Shown here: positions 1 through 10,700 of the stretch, piece by piece | How positions within the stretch are numbered: position 1 is the stretch's first letter | Layout of the letters: each line of letters begins with the position of its first letter | Origin: Flavobacterium magnum | GTDB lineage: Bacteria; Bacteroidota; Bacteroidia; Flavobacteriales; Flavobacteriaceae | DNA: 64,000 nucleotides | Assembly (NCBI RefSeq): GCF_003055625.1 | Contig: NZ_CP028811.1 | Span: 992,001 to 1,056,000 of the forward strand | Direction: 5' to 3' | Position numbers and translations under genes: made by a program | The notes under the pieces: generated by a model | What the model saw: only the letters and a program-made list of their open reading frames with translations | What the model was told of the DNA's origin: nothing | The model's database searches: none

Positions 1-365
1 TCGAGCCCTGCTACAATGACGCGGATCCCGGAATTCGCGAGGTCGTTGCAAACGCTGATGATCTCGTCGTCGAAAAACTGTGCCTCATCGATCCCTACGA
101 CCTCACAGCCCTGCGCAAGCAGCCGGATATTCGCAGCGGCAGGCACCGGTGTCGACCGGATTTCGTTGCTGTCGTGCGACACCACCATTTCGTCATGGTA
201 GCGGGTGTCGATGGCGGGTTTGAAGATTTCGACTTTCTGCTGCGCGAACTGCGCGCGTTTGAGCCGCCGGATCAGTTCCTCGGTCTTACCCGAAAACATC
301 GAGCCGCAGATCACTTCAATCCAGCCAAATTGCTCCTTATGGTTTACTGTGTTTTCGAGAAACAT
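1..365 (-). CDS. tdk: Thymidine kinase, 3' part cut by window edge
   Basis: The reverse strand from the ATG at 365 encodes the first 121 residues of a type II thymidine kinase, which phosphorylates thymidine to dTMP in the salvage pathway. A Walker A loop ([10 protein letters not shown], residues 21-30) and a Walker B/DEAQF motif (residues 93-97) are visible. The rest, including the expected zinc-binding C-terminus, lies outside the window (family members are about 190-200 residues). It is divergent from the gene at 561, with about 195 bp between them. The identification is firm from the motifs; only completeness is unknown. Confidence 0.95.
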   Translation of the reverse strand, partial: MFLENTVNHKEQFGWIEVICGSMFSGKTEELIRRLKRAQFAQQKVEIFKPAIDTRYHDEMVVSHDSNEIRSTPVPAAANIRLLAQGCEVVGIDEAQFFDDEIISVCNDLANSGIRVIVAGL

Positions 366-560
366 TTTTTATTTTTCTGCCCGTAAAAATGAATAGTTTT
401 TATTACTTTGTAGCACCAACAAACCGCATCGGGATGCTGTGGTTTGGCTGGTTTCAAATGTAGAAAAATTTTATGACGCTGACTTCTTTCGACTGCGAAA
501 TATCATGAGAAAGAAGTTAATTTTTAATACGACACGCCAAATTCCTTAGCACCGAAAACT

Positions 561-1595
561 ATGAAAAAAAAGCTGGAGGCTGACCTGATCAGCATCGCCC
601 ACCGGATCCTGAAATTGAAGAACAAGTCCGAAATCGACCAACTTTACCTTGAAGCCAAACAGCTTTATGAAAAATTAGCCGTATTGAAGTTTGTCGAAAC
701 GCATTTCTCAGATACCAGGCCGACCATTGGGCACCAGGAAGTGACTGAATCGTTACAGGCGATTTTTGATCAGGAAGAAGAAACCGTTTCGGAAAATAAT
801 GCGGATAGCGCTTCCGCGGAGGATACTCCGGACACCCCGACAACTGCCGCAGCGACTGCCGAACCGGAGGAAGAAACACCTGCGCCTGCCGAAGAGGAAG
901 AGGCGGTTGCAGTACCTGAAACGCTGCAGGAAGAAGCCGGCGCGACCGACTCGGAACACCGGGAGGAAGAGGCGGCAAATGAACAGGATACTGAAGAACA
1001 TGACCAAGCGGATCCTGAGACAGCAACACAGGAGGCTGCAACAGCAAAAGAAGACTTTAAACCCGCATTTGATCTTTCATTTGAAAAGAAAGAAGACGAG
1101 CCAAAGGAAACGCCAAAACAGATCTCATTCGAGGATTTCCTGGGCAATTATACCGAGCCCGTGTTTGAGAAAGTAAGCGACAGGAAGGAAGAAGCCCAGG
1201 CACCGGAGCCGGAAGACGACGCGACGCAGGAGGAAGAGCCGGCAGCGGAAACCACCGCGCCGACTCAGGCGCTACCATCCGACACCGGTCACGAAAAAGC
1301 TGAAGCCGCAGAACAAACCCCGGAGCCCGCTTACGAACCCGTGCAGCCCGCCACTGAAAAGCCATTGCGTTCGTTTACGTTCGGGCTGAATGACCGCATC
1401 GGTTTTGAAAAACACCTTTTTGGAGGCAGCAGCGAGGACATGAACCGTGTGGTGTCACAATTGAGTACTTTCGACTCGTTTGAAGAGGCGCGCAATTTCA
1501 TCGAGGACATGGTAAAACCCGACTACAACGACTGGGAAGGCAAGGACGATTACGCACAGCGGTTCCTGGATATTGTAGAGCGGAAATTCAACTGA
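561..1595 (+). CDS. Acidic low-complexity hypothetical protein
   Basis: This 344-residue protein has three parts. A basic, helical N-terminus (about residues 1-70, beginning MKKKLEADLISIAHRILKLK) resembles a short coiled coil. A long Glu/Ala/Pro/Thr-rich segment (about 72-270) should be disordered. A structured-looking C-terminus (about 272-344) begins FTFGLNDRIGFEKHLFGG. There is no signal peptide or membrane segment, so it should be cytoplasmic. The function is not recognised. Its place between tdk and rsmI, followed at once by a terminator, suggests a single-gene transcript. The composition would suit a tether or scaffold that links two folded ends, but that is inference. Confidence 0.85.
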   Translation: MKKKLEADLISIAHRILKLKNKSEIDQLYLEAKQLYEKLAVLKFVETHFSDTRPTIGHQEVTESLQAIFDQEEETVSENNADSASAEDTPDTPTTAAATAEPEEETPAPAEEEEAVAVPETLQEEAGATDSEHREEEAANEQDTEEHDQADPETATQEAATAKEDFKPAFDLSFEKKEDEPKETPKQISFEDFLGNYTEPVFEKVSDRKEEAQAPEPEDDATQEEEPAAETTAPTQALPSDTGHEKAEAAEQTPEPAYEPVQPATEKPLRSFTFGLNDRIGFEKHLFGGSSEDMNRVVSQLSTFDSFEEARNFIEDMVKPDYNDWEGKDDYAQRFLDIVERKFN

Positions 1596-1602
1596 CAATC
1601 AT

Positions 1603-1629
1603 AACCACGGGAAGCCGTGGTTTTCTTTT
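1603..1629 (+). terminator. Rho-independent terminator before rsmI
   Basis: An 8-bp perfect stem (AACCACGG/CCGTGGTT) with a GAAG loop is followed by a T-rich run. It closes the upstream acidic-protein gene. It ends only 2 bp before the rsmI start codon, so rsmI must either use read-through or be translated from an RNA carrying this hairpin at its 5' end. Confidence 0.85.
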
Positions 1630-1631
1630 AT

Positions 1632-2336
1632 ATGGGCAAGTTATACATCGTCCCGACACCGATCGGGAATCTCGAAGACATGACCTTCCGCGCCATCCGC
1701 GTCCTGAAGGAATCCGACCTCATTTTGGCTGAAGACACACGCACCAGCGGCAAATTACTCAAGCATTTTGAGATTGCCACACACATGCACAGCCACCACA
1801 TGCACAACGAGCACAAGACGGTTGAAAATCTTGTGGCACGGCTTAAAGGCGGTGAAACCATCGCCTTGATTTCCGATGCGGGTACGCCTGCCATTTCCGA
1901 CCCGGGATTTTTACTCACGCGTGCCTGTGTGGAACACGGCATTGATGTGGAATGCCTGCCGGGGGCTACAGCGTTTGTGCCCGCACTCGTCAACAGCGGA
2001 CTGCCAAATGACCGTTTTATTTTTGAAGGATTCCTCCCGGAAAAGAAGGGACGGCAGACACGCTTCCTGGCTTTGGCGGCAGAAACGCGTACGATGATTT
2101 TTTATGTTTCGCCGCACAAATTAGTGAAGACTTTGGCGGAGTTTGTACAGTACTTCGGTGCGGACAGGCCCATTTGTGTATCGCGCGAATTGTCGAAGCT
2201 GCATGAGGAAAATGTGCGCGGGAGTGCTGCGGCCGTTTTGAACCATTTCGAGGCTAAGGCGCCGAAGGGTGAGATTGTTGTGGTTGTCGGGGGAAACGTG
2301 GAGAAGAAGGAATTAAGGGACAAGGCCCAGGACTAA
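1632..2336 (+). CDS. rsmI: 16S rRNA (cytidine1402-2'-O)-methyltransferase RsmI
   Basis: This 234-residue enzyme 2'-O-methylates C1402 of 16S rRNA using S-adenosylmethionine. The N-terminus GKLYIVPTPIGNLEDMTFRA, the AEDTRTSGKLL segment and the glycine-rich SDAGTPAISDPG loop are hallmarks of the tetrapyrrole-methylase fold RsmI family. The start was placed at the ATG at 1632 rather than the in-frame ATG at 1617, because the conserved family sequence begins there and the region from 1617 overlaps the terminator T-run. The length is close to the family norm, without the longer C-terminal extension seen in proteobacterial forms. Confidence 0.95.
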   Translation: MGKLYIVPTPIGNLEDMTFRAIRVLKESDLILAEDTRTSGKLLKHFEIATHMHSHHMHNEHKTVENLVARLKGGETIALISDAGTPAISDPGFLLTRACVEHGIDVECLPGATAFVPALVNSGLPNDRFIFEGFLPEKKGRQTRFLALAAETRTMIFYVSPHKLVKTLAEFVQYFGADRPICVSRELSKLHEENVRGSAAAVLNHFEAKAPKGEIVVVVGGNVEKKELRDKAQD

Positions 2337-2415
2337 AGGATATTTCCGGAACAAAGGGTACGAGATACATTGTTCATAAATGCGAATCGAACAAAAAAGA
2401 GGGATAGTGTCATCG

Positions 2416-2847
2416 ATGAAAAAATATTTTTTAGCAGTTGCAATTTTAGGCGCCATGATTTCCTGTAGCAAAATTTCTCCGGGGTCATTTTGGACAAATT
2501 TCAGGAATCCTGAAATGATATCAACAGAAATAAACAATGGTCCATATGGAGGGACCACTGAAATACACTGGAAAGGCAAAACGGAAATTACCCGAGGCGA
2601 AGTGGTGCAGTTTGCCGAAATGAATGGCTGGAAATTCGTAAGGAAACCAGATTCCGGTTTAAGTTTTTCAAACCAAATCCTTGAACGGCGATTTGGCAAA
2701 ATGGAAAATAAAAGCATACAATATTTTAAATCAGATCTCCTGACGATTGACGAAGACCAGGGCTTGGAAACCCAGATTAACGGTTTCGCAATTATCACCT
2801 CTCAAAATCATCAACTGATTATATATCATCACTGGGGCGATTTTTAG
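2416..2847 (+). CDS. Small predicted lipoprotein, function unknown
   Basis: This 143-residue protein begins MKKYFLAVAILGAMISCSK, a lipoprotein signal with a candidate lipobox ending at Cys17. The start at 2416 was preferred over the in-frame ATG at 2380 because it gives a clean signal peptide. The mature part has no motif I recognise. A second small lipoprotein gene follows after 29 bp in the same direction, so the two may be co-transcribed. It may be lineage-specific. Confidence 0.75.
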   Translation: MKKYFLAVAILGAMISCSKISPGSFWTNFRNPEMISTEINNGPYGGTTEIHWKGKTEITRGEVVQFAEMNGWKFVRKPDSGLSFSNQILERRFGKMENKSIQYFKSDLLTIDEDQGLETQINGFAIITSQNHQLIIYHHWGDF

Positions 2848-2876
2848 GCTTTCCCCGTCAAACATTTTATTGGCGT

Positions 2877-3284
2877 ATGAAAAAATGGATAGCCATAGCG
2901 GTAATCTCTTATTTCCTGTTAGCCTGTGATCCCATCATAAGCTACAATTATTTTGTGGACAACCAATCTGACAAGTCTTTGGTATTCAGGTATAAGCACG
3001 GATATGCTGCCGCCAGGGACAGTCTCACTGTCTGCGCACCCCACAAAATAACGCTGATCGAAATCGTGGAAATGCGTGGCGCAAACCCGCACGATGAAAA
3101 AAAAGACTTTCTGTATCCATTTGATAAATTGAATGTAAAAACAATCGACTCAGGGCAGGTTTTTAAAGATATCCGCGACAGAAACAATTGGACTTATTCA
3201 AATGAAGTTAGAAAATTTGGCACCATAAAAGTTGGGGCAAACCACTACACCTTAAAAATAGATAATCAGGATTTAAAAAAATAG
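2877..3284 (+). CDS. Small predicted lipoprotein, function unknown
   Basis: This 135-residue protein has a lipoprotein signal, MKKWIAIAVISYFLLAC, with the lipobox LLAC. The remaining ~118 residues look like a compact beta-rich domain with no recognised family. It lies just after another small lipoprotein and is convergent with ade, with about 90 bp between them in which I see no other gene. It was called from its intact frame, signal peptide and normal codon use. Confidence 0.75.
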   Translation: MKKWIAIAVISYFLLACDPIISYNYFVDNQSDKSLVFRYKHGYAAARDSLTVCAPHKITLIEIVEMRGANPHDEKKDFLYPFDKLNVKTIDSGQVFKDIRDRNNWTYSNEVRKFGTIKVGANHYTLKIDNQDLKK

Positions 3285-3375
3285 GACACCGAACGTCGCC
3301 CCCTTACATGCAATTATCCAACTTTACGGTTCCATCGCATTCAGGTTATTGTTTTCAAAATCAACGGAATATTGG

Positions 3376-4998
3376 TTAAACCGCCAACCCCACAAATTCA
3401 AAACGCTCCCCACTAAACAAACCCTTATCCGATAATTTCAAATCGGGGATTACCAATAATGCCATAAACGACAACGTCATAAACGGCGCGTTCAATCGGC
3501 AGCCGAAGCTTTTTGCGAGTTTGTCAATTTCCTGATATCTCTTTCCGGTTTCCCAGCCGTCCAGGTCGCTGATGATGCCGGCGATGGGTAACGGAAGGAT
3601 TTTCCGGATTTTCCTGTCTACGGCACAGACGCCACCTTTGTTTTCAATGACAAGGTTTACGGCGTTGCAGATTTCCTCGTCGGAAACACCTATCGCGACG
3701 ATATTGTGGCAGTCGTGCGCGACAGAACTCGCTATCGCGCCTTTTTTCAGCCCGAAGTTTTTGATAAAGGCTACCGCGGGTGGGGCATCTTTTTCGTAAC
3801 GGTTTACAACGACCATTTTCAGGATGTCATTTTGCGTATCCGAAATAATTTTGCCGTCCTTGACCGAGGATTTCAGGTGCTGCTCTTTGGTGACCAATTG
3901 TCCTTCAAGTGCTTCAATCACGCGGATGTTTCCGCCGGAACCTGCCACTTCAAAATCGGAGGGATTTTTGGGATTTGCCTTGAAATGATTCGGTTTTTCG
4001 AAAACGACTTGTTCTATGAACGACTGTCCGTTTTCAGCGACGAGCTGCCCGTTGATGTAGGTTTGCAGCACCTTGAAATCAACCAGATCTTCTACGACAA
4101 TAAAATCAGCGGGATCGTTTTCCCGTAAAGACCCTACCGGGATATTATAATGCGCAATCGGGTTGAGGCACGCCGCCTGCAATACCTTGAATACGTCAAT
4201 GCCTTTGGATACGGCGCGGGCGCACAGCTCATTGATGTGCCCGAGGATCAGGTCATCAGGATGCTTGTCATCAGAGCAGAACATCATGTTCTCATAGTGT
4301 TTCGAAAGCAGGTAGACCAGCGCCTCGAAATTCTTTGCGGCGCTGCCTTCACGGATAATGACTTTCATGCCGAGCGCCAGTTTTTCCAGCGCTTCCTTAC
4401 TGGTAAAACATTCGTGGTCGGTGGAAATGCCGGCATCGATATATTTTTTCAGGGCCTCACCGCTTACGGCAGGGGCGTGCCCGTCGACAGGCTTTTGGAA
4501 ATGGTTTGCCCAGGCGATTTTTTTCAGCACTTCGGCATCATCATGGATCACGCCGGGATAATTCATCATTTCGGCCAGGTAATAGATGTCTGCGGAAGCG
4601 AGCAAATCCTTAATGCCTTCAGCATCAATCACTGCGCCGGCGGTCTCAAACGACGTCGCCGGCACGCAGGATGGCGCCCCGAAATGGAATTTGAACGGCA
4701 CTTTTTTCCCGTTCTCGATCATGTATTTCACGCCCTTGGCGCCCAGTACGTTGGCGATTTCGTGCGGATCGGAAATGGTGGCCACCGTGCCATGCGTTAC
4801 GGCAAGCCGCGCAAACTCAGACGGCACGAGCATCGAGCTTTCAATATGGATGTGTGCATCGATGAAGCCGGGCATGATGAAGCGTTTTTCAGCGTGCTGT
4901 CTGGCTTCAATGGCAGTGATTCGGCCTTCGTTTACCGTGACAATCCCGGGAAAAATGCGCTTGTTCCTGATATCGACGATTTGTCCTTTGAGTTCCAT
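3376..4998 (-). CDS. ade: Adenine deaminase
   Basis: This 540-residue enzyme converts adenine to hypoxanthine and ammonia in purine salvage. The amidohydrolase metal site HxH lies in [14 protein letters not shown] (His49, His51), followed by the [19 protein letters not shown] segment typical of Ade. Later conserved stretches include [19 protein letters not shown] and [11 protein letters not shown]. The C-terminal domain with [12 protein letters not shown] is also typical. Length matches the family. It stands alone, convergent with the lipoprotein pair and divergent from recJ. Long open frames on the opposite strand here are shadows. Confidence 0.96.
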   Translation of the reverse strand: MELKGQIVDIRNKRIFPGIVTVNEGRITAIEARQHAEKRFIMPGFIDAHIHIESSMLVPSEFARLAVTHGTVATISDPHEIANVLGAKGVKYMIENGKKVPFKFHFGAPSCVPATSFETAGAVIDAEGIKDLLASADIYYLAEMMNYPGVIHDDAEVLKKIAWANHFQKPVDGHAPAVSGEALKKYIDAGISTDHECFTSKEALEKLALGMKVIIREGSAAKNFEALVYLLSKHYENMMFCSDDKHPDDLILGHINELCARAVSKGIDVFKVLQAACLNPIAHYNIPVGSLRENDPADFIVVEDLVDFKVLQTYINGQLVAENGQSFIEQVVFEKPNHFKANPKNPSDFEVAGSGGNIRVIEALEGQLVTKEQHLKSSVKDGKIISDTQNDILKMVVVNRYEKDAPPAVAFIKNFGLKKGAIASSVAHDCHNIVAIGVSDEEICNAVNLVIENKGGVCAVDRKIRKILPLPIAGIISDLDGWETGKRYQEIDKLAKSFGCRLNAPFMTLSFMALLVIPDLKLSDKGLFSGERFEFVGLAV

Positions 4999-5061
4999 CC
5001 GATTCGTTTTTTTAAAATTAAATTGTGGCGGTAAGAAACAAAAATTTTCGCGATTTTATGC

Positions 5062-5069
5062 TACTTTTG
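5062..5069 (+). promoter_or_regulatory. Candidate -7 promoter element of recJ
   Basis: TACTTTTG matches the Bacteroidota TAnnTTTG element and ends 31 bp before the recJ start. No TTG lies at the usual 17-23 bp upstream spacing, so only the -7 half is supported. Confidence 0.45.
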
Positions 5070-5100
5070 GAAGACTTATACACCATACAAAATCAACTCT

Positions 5101-6792
5101 ATGCGCTGGACACTCAAACCTTCACCGGCACCTGAAAAGGTGCAATCCCTTTCGCAGTCCTTACACGTCGAACCATTGGTCGCCTTACTGCTGATACAAC
5201 GCGGCATTGAAACCTATGACCAAGCGCGGCAATTTTTCAGGCCGAGTCTCGACGACCTGCACAATCCGTACCTGATGAAGGATATGGACAAGGCGGTGCT
5301 GCGGATTGAAAAAGCCATTGAAAACAGCGAAAACATCCTGGTTTTCGGCGATTATGATGTCGATGGCACCACAGCCGTTTCGCTCGTTTCCTCATACCTC
5401 AAGACGATTTACCCGAACGTGGCCACCTACATCCCCGATCGATACGCCGAAGGCTATGGCATTTCGTTCGCGGGCATCGACTATGCGGATGACAACGGCG
5501 TATCGTTGATTATCGCGTTGGACTGCGGCATCAAATCGGTGGAGCATGTCGCGTACGCCAAATCCAAAAACATTGACTTCATCATATGCGACCACCACCG
5601 CCCCGGCGATACCTTACCTGACGCAGTGGCCGTCCTGGACCCGAAGAGGGCCGACTGTCATTATCCGTACGACGAGCTTTGCGGCTGCGGCGTCGGATTC
5701 AAGCTGATCCAGGCGATGGGTGCCGGGCGAGGCCAGACCATTGATGATCTGCTGCCGTACCTGGATCTGGTGGCCGTAGCCATCGCTGCGGATATTGTCC
5801 CGATTACCGGAGAAAACAGGATCCTGGCGCATTTCGGATTGCAGGTAATCAATTCGTTCCCGAGAAACGGGATTAAGGCTTTGGTATATTTGTCCAAAAA
5901 ACAAAATTTCGACATCACTGATGTGGTGTTTATCATCGCGCCGCGGATCAATGCCGCAGGTAGGATCCGCCATGGGAACCACGCCGTGGAACTGCTTACG
6001 GAAGCAGACTTCGATCAGGCTGTCCTGTACGCTTCGGAAATCGAAAAATACAACGCCGACCGAAAGGAGCTGGACAAACAGATTACGACCGAGGCGCTGG
6101 CTCAGATTGAGCAAAACCGGGAACAGGAAGATTATACCACGGTGGTCTTCAATGCAGGCTGGCACAAAGGCGTCATTGGTATTGTCGCCTCGCGCCTGAT
6201 TGAAACCTATTACCGCCCGACAATCGTTTTCACTGAATCGGGTGAAAAATATGCGGCATCGGCAAGATCGGTGAGCGGTTTTGACGTATACGATGCGCTG
6301 GAGCGTTGTTCGGAGCACCTTGAACAATTCGGAGGGCACAAGTACGCTGCGGGCATGACGCTGAAAAAGGAAAGCTACTCCCGGTTCAAGACGGCTTTTG
6401 AGCAATGCGTGCGCGATACGATCCTGCCTGAACTGCGCACCCCCGAAATAGAAATCGATGCGGCGATTGACTTTTCGCAAATCACCCCAAAACTCACCCG
6501 GATCTTAAAGCAATTTGAGCCGTTCGGCCCGATGAACATGGCGCCGGTATTCGTGGCACGACAGGTGACCGATACGGGTTTTGCAAAGAAAATAGGGCAG
6601 GATGAGGCGCACCTGAAACTGTTTTTAAAGCAGGGTGATTCGGAAGGATTTGCCGCTATCGGATTCGGACTCGGAAAAAAGGCGGCTGTCGCTGCAGACC
6701 GCAAGCCGTTTGATGTTGTTTTCTGTATTGATGAAAACGAGTGGCAAGGCGCTGTGAGCGTGCAGCTGCGGGTGAAGGATATCGGGAACTAA
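5101..6792 (+). CDS. recJ: Single-stranded-DNA-specific exonuclease RecJ
   Basis: This 563-residue DHH-family 5'-3' exonuclease acts on single-stranded DNA in recombinational and mismatch repair. Motif I, FGDYDVDGTTA (Asp84, Asp86, Asp88), and motif III, CDHHRPG (Asp164-His165-His166), provide the metal-binding site. The DHHA1 domain contains WHKGVIGIVASRL and the FGGHKYAAGMTL motif. The C-terminal OB-like domain ends at VKDIGN. Length is normal for the family. Its stop codon overlaps that of the convergent lpxH by 4 bp, leaving no room for an intergenic terminator. Confidence 0.96.
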   Translation: MRWTLKPSPAPEKVQSLSQSLHVEPLVALLLIQRGIETYDQARQFFRPSLDDLHNPYLMKDMDKAVLRIEKAIENSENILVFGDYDVDGTTAVSLVSSYLKTIYPNVATYIPDRYAEGYGISFAGIDYADDNGVSLIIALDCGIKSVEHVAYAKSKNIDFIICDHHRPGDTLPDAVAVLDPKRADCHYPYDELCGCGVGFKLIQAMGAGRGQTIDDLLPYLDLVAVAIAADIVPITGENRILAHFGLQVINSFPRNGIKALVYLSKKQNFDITDVVFIIAPRINAAGRIRHGNHAVELLTEADFDQAVLYASEIEKYNADRKELDKQITTEALAQIEQNREQEDYTTVVFNAGWHKGVIGIVASRLIETYYRPTIVFTESGEKYAASARSVSGFDVYDALERCSEHLEQFGGHKYAAGMTLKKESYSRFKTAFEQCVRDTILPELRTPEIEIDAAIDFSQITPKLTRILKQFEPFGPMNMAPVFVARQVTDTGFAKKIGQDEAHLKLFLKQGDSEGFAAIGFGLGKKAAVAADRKPFDVVFCIDENEWQGAVSVQLRVKDIGN

Positions 6793-7547
6793 CCCTTGTA
6801 TTCCTTCAATTCAAAACGCTCCCCGTCGAAAACACCATACGTGAAATACCCAATCCAATCGCCTAAGTTTATGTAGGTCGCATTTTCGCCGACGGGAATC
6901 GTCATCGGCAAATGCCTGTGCCCGAACACGAAGTAATCGTAATGCCTGGTTTGCAGTTTCCGTTTGGCATAAAGCACAAGCCATTCCTTGTCTTCCCCTA
7001 AAAATTTCACATCGGCATCGCCGGAAATCAGCTTGTTTTTTACCGACAGGTATTGGGCAAGTTTCATACCCAGATCAGGATGCAGCCAGCGGTAGAGCCA
7101 CTTTGAGAATCGGTTTGTGAAGACCTTCTTCATCCGTTTGTACCCTTTATCGCCCGGACCTTTGCCGTCGCCGTGGCCGATCAGGAAAGTCTTTCCGCCA
7201 AAAGTATACTCCTGGTTGTCGTGATAAACGGGAATATTGAGCTCTTTTTCGAAGTAATCGTGCATCCACAAATCATGGTTCCCGACGAAAAAATAAATCG
7301 GTATGCCACTGTCGCGGATTTCGGCCAGCTTGCCCAATACCCTGATGAAGCCCTTGGGAACGACGGTGCTGTATTCAAACCAAAAATCGAAAAGGTCACC
7401 AAGCAGGAAGATGGCGCCGGCATCGGATTTTATCTCGTCAAGCCACCTCACAAACTGCTGCTCACGCGGGAAACTGAGTGCCCTGGTAGGCGCCCCAAAG
7501 TGCTGGTCGGAAGCAAAATAGATTTTCTTACCGTCGGATAGTGGCAT
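6789..7547 (-). CDS. lpxH: UDP-2,3-diacylglucosamine diphosphatase (LpxH family)
   Basis: This 252-residue calcineurin-like phosphoesterase cleaves UDP-2,3-diacylglucosamine to lipid X in lipid A synthesis, at the inner face of the membrane. Metal ligands are visible in SDQHFG (Asp14, His16), LLGDLFDFWFEY, VGNHDLWM, IGHGDGKG and FGHRHLP. It is convergent with recJ, sharing 4 bp at the stop codons. It could be a paralogue with a related substrate, but the DLFDFWFEY and GNHD spacing fits LpxH well. Confidence 0.9.
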   Translation of the reverse strand: MPLSDGKKIYFASDQHFGAPTRALSFPREQQFVRWLDEIKSDAGAIFLLGDLFDFWFEYSTVVPKGFIRVLGKLAEIRDSGIPIYFFVGNHDLWMHDYFEKELNIPVYHDNQEYTFGGKTFLIGHGDGKGPGDKGYKRMKKVFTNRFSKWLYRWLHPDLGMKLAQYLSVKNKLISGDADVKFLGEDKEWLVLYAKRKLQTRHYDYFVFGHRHLPMTIPVGENATYINLGDWIGYFTYGVFDGERFELKEYKG

Positions 7548-7735
7548 GTGTCGGAATTTGGATCCAAAGATAACAATTGTTGGGAAACGGGATCGGTATG
7601 CGGTTTACAGAAATTACGTTGTTAAAAGAAATCCTGTTAAAGATTGAGAATACGGCAGTAAAGTGTTACATATGGCTTCGATATTGAGGATTTTGTGAAA
7701 TATCCCGTTTTTTCTTTTTTTTATTTAAAATTAGT

Positions 7736-7743
7736 TAATTTTG
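7736..7743 (+). promoter_or_regulatory. Candidate promoter of giant T9SS protein 1
   Basis: TAATTTTG matches TAnnTTTG and ends 45 bp before the start codon at 7789. The 240-bp gap upstream (7548-7788) is AT-rich with no other feature I can support. The paralogue at 61683 has an equivalent element at an almost identical distance. Confidence 0.5.
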
Positions 7744-7788
7744 AGTTAACACCTCAACTGAAAATAATTCCTTAAATCTTTTCATTCT

Positions 7789-10700
7789 ATGAAAAAAATT
7801 ACGTTACTACTTACCTTCCTTCTTTTCTCTGCACTTGGTTACAGCCAGTTGGAGACTTTCGAAGGGGGGATCCCATCGACATGGGCCGTGATGAACGGTA
7901 CCAATGGCGCAGGGACCTTACAGCCGTGGATATTAAATACGACACCGTTTCCGACGTTCCGTTCTCCATACTGCGCGCACATCGACCCCGACTGTAACCT
8001 CAACGCGGCTTACGTAAACAATGAGCAGATCGGTATCGGAAATACGGAAGAGGACTGGCTCATCATGAACCAGCGGCTTATTCCGGCAAACGGGCAGCTG
8101 CAGTTCTGGACCAGGCTTACCACGGTCGGCGATCAGGGCACGGTGTATGAAATACGCGTTTCCACCAATGCCTCACAGACCAACCAGGCCGCTTACACCG
8201 TACTCCAAAGCTGGGGAGAGGATGAGATTATCGACCCGACCCTGCCATTGTTAGAATACCAGCAGGTTAAGGTTGATTTCCCGGCCGCATTGCAGGGGCA
8301 GAATGTATATGTAGCTTTCGTAAGAAAACACACCCAGATCGGTACCGGCCGGGACGGTGACCGTTGGCTCATCGATGATGTCAACATTATCGAAAAATGC
8401 GCTGATCCGTCGGGGCTTGAGGTCATTCCGACATCAATCGCTTCGACGAGCGTGACGCTATCGTGGCCCAACCCGCAATTGTCGACGACTTTTGAGGTAG
8501 CTGCGGTGCTTGCGACCGATGAGTTTAACAATATTGGAACACCGATAACAGTTCCGGCAACCAATCCGACAAACTACACCTATACCAACCTCCAGCCGGG
8601 ACTCACGTACAAATTCTATCTCAGGAGGGTTTGCGTGATCGGGACGGACACCTCTTATAGTGAATGGATCGGGCCGGTTATTTCCACGACGCTGCCATTA
8701 GGCTCAGTGTGTGCTGATCCCCTTGTCATCGGTGCCTTGCCGTTTCAGGAAGTCAACGGAAATACGGCACTTTATGGTGACGACATTGATACGCCGCAGG
8801 GGACCAATTGCGGTGCACAGCCGACAGGAACAAACTACCTTCAGGGGAATGAGGTCTTTTACAGCTATACGGCTGATGAGACCGGATTGATCAGTGTGAC
8901 GATGACACCCATCGGCGCGTCGTCGACCAATTCGTCGGTATTTGTTTACCAAGGGTGCGGTTCTGTTGGCGCAAACTGTCTCGCGGGAGCGGCAAGCTCT
9001 AATTTAAACGTGAGGACTTTTACGCTCAACGTCACTGCAGGGCAAACCTATACCATAGTAATCTCTTCGGGTGGTAATACGCAAACCATCGCGTACAACC
9101 TCTTGATACAGAAAGAAGATTGTACACCGAAACCTGCGAACCTGAATGCAACCGACATCCAGTTGACCCAGGCGACTTTATCCTGGGACAACCCGAACAA
9201 CTATACCTCATGGCAGGTCGCCGTACAGCCTTTAGGCGCTGCGGTGCCTTCAGGCCCAGGTGACGATATCGTAACAGGTACACCCGAGTTTGTCAAGACC
9301 GGGCTGACGGCAGCCACCCAATATCAATTCTGGGTAAGGGTGGAGTGCATCGCCGGTTCAGGGATTTACAGCGCATGGGCAGGGCCTTACGCCTTTAATA
9401 CATTGATTTGCGATCCGTCGCTGGCCTGTAACTACACTTTCCGCATGAGCAACACTACAAATGCCGGATGGGGTGCGACAAGGATGCAGGTAAGGCAGAA
9501 TGGGATCGTCGTTGCTACAATCGGCGCTACCGCTACAGGAACCGGGCCCGTTGAGGTGGTCGTTCCATTGTGTGACGGTATCCCTTTTGACCTTTTCTGG
9601 AGTGTTGCCGGCGCGAGTCCGCAACAACGTATTGTAGCGGTAGTCAACTCTTTCGGACAGACCATTTTCACAAAGCCAGCAGGAACCGGTGCGGTAAACT
9701 CCGTCGTCTACACCGATATTGTCAATTGTACTACACCGCGCTGTGATCTAACCCCGACAGGTCTTGCCGCAAATAACGTGCTGACCAACACCGCCGATCT
9801 GCTGTGGGTCGCGCCGGCAACGACGTCATGGGACATCTACCTGGTGACGGCGGGCAATCCGGCGCCTGATGTCGATACGACACCGACATACAACGACATC
9901 GATGAAAACCCTTATTCGGTAATAGGACTTGCTCCGGATACCGACTATGTGTTCTATGTACGTGTCAATTGCCCTACCGGAGATTCAGCGTGGGCGGGTC
10001 CTTTCCCATTCCACACACTGCCGACCTGCCCCAAGCCGACAAACCTGGGCGCTTCAAACATCACCACAACGAGCGCCGACCTGACCTGGATCAACGGTAC
10101 GCCTGCTGATACACTTTGGGAAATACTGCTCTTGCCCGGCCCTACACCACCGCCGGCTCCGGCACCATCACCAGCAGACCCTACAGTGCCTGCCGGCGGC
10201 TTTTTCTTTCAGACTACCAATTCACAATTGCATCCGATAACAACGCTTACTCCCGCGACAATCTATTATTTTTATATGAGGACAATCTGCCCGGGTAATG
10301 ACAAAAGTACCTGGTCAGGACCGTATACCTTCAATACGGTAACATGTGATGCGGCAGACAAGTGCAATTATAAATTTGTAATGACCGATTCAGGCAACAA
10401 TGGCTGGAATGGCGCCAGGATGCAGATCAGGCAGAACGGAATCATCGTACAAACCATTGGGCAGACCATTGGCGGAGGCGGCCCGATTACGGTAACCGTC
10501 GCGCTCTGTGACAACGTACCATTTGATTTGTACTGGAGTGCGGCCGGAACACTGCCGGACCAGGTGGGGGTATCGATCCAGAATCCGTTCACCGACGTGG
10601 TGTATACGAAATTGCCGGGACAAGGGACACCGCTGACCGTTTTGTACGCAGACAACATTTTAGGGAATTGCGTTCCACCGACCTGTCCGAAGCCGACCGC

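Noticed and set aside
4150-5034. 294-codon open frame on the plus strand
   Set aside because: It lies wholly antisense to ade, and its sequence shows no domain. It is a shadow of the high-GC third codon positions of the real gene.
5614-6480. 288-codon open frame on the minus strand
   Set aside because: It is antisense to recJ, which has clear DHH motifs in the other frame. No signal peptide or motif supports it.
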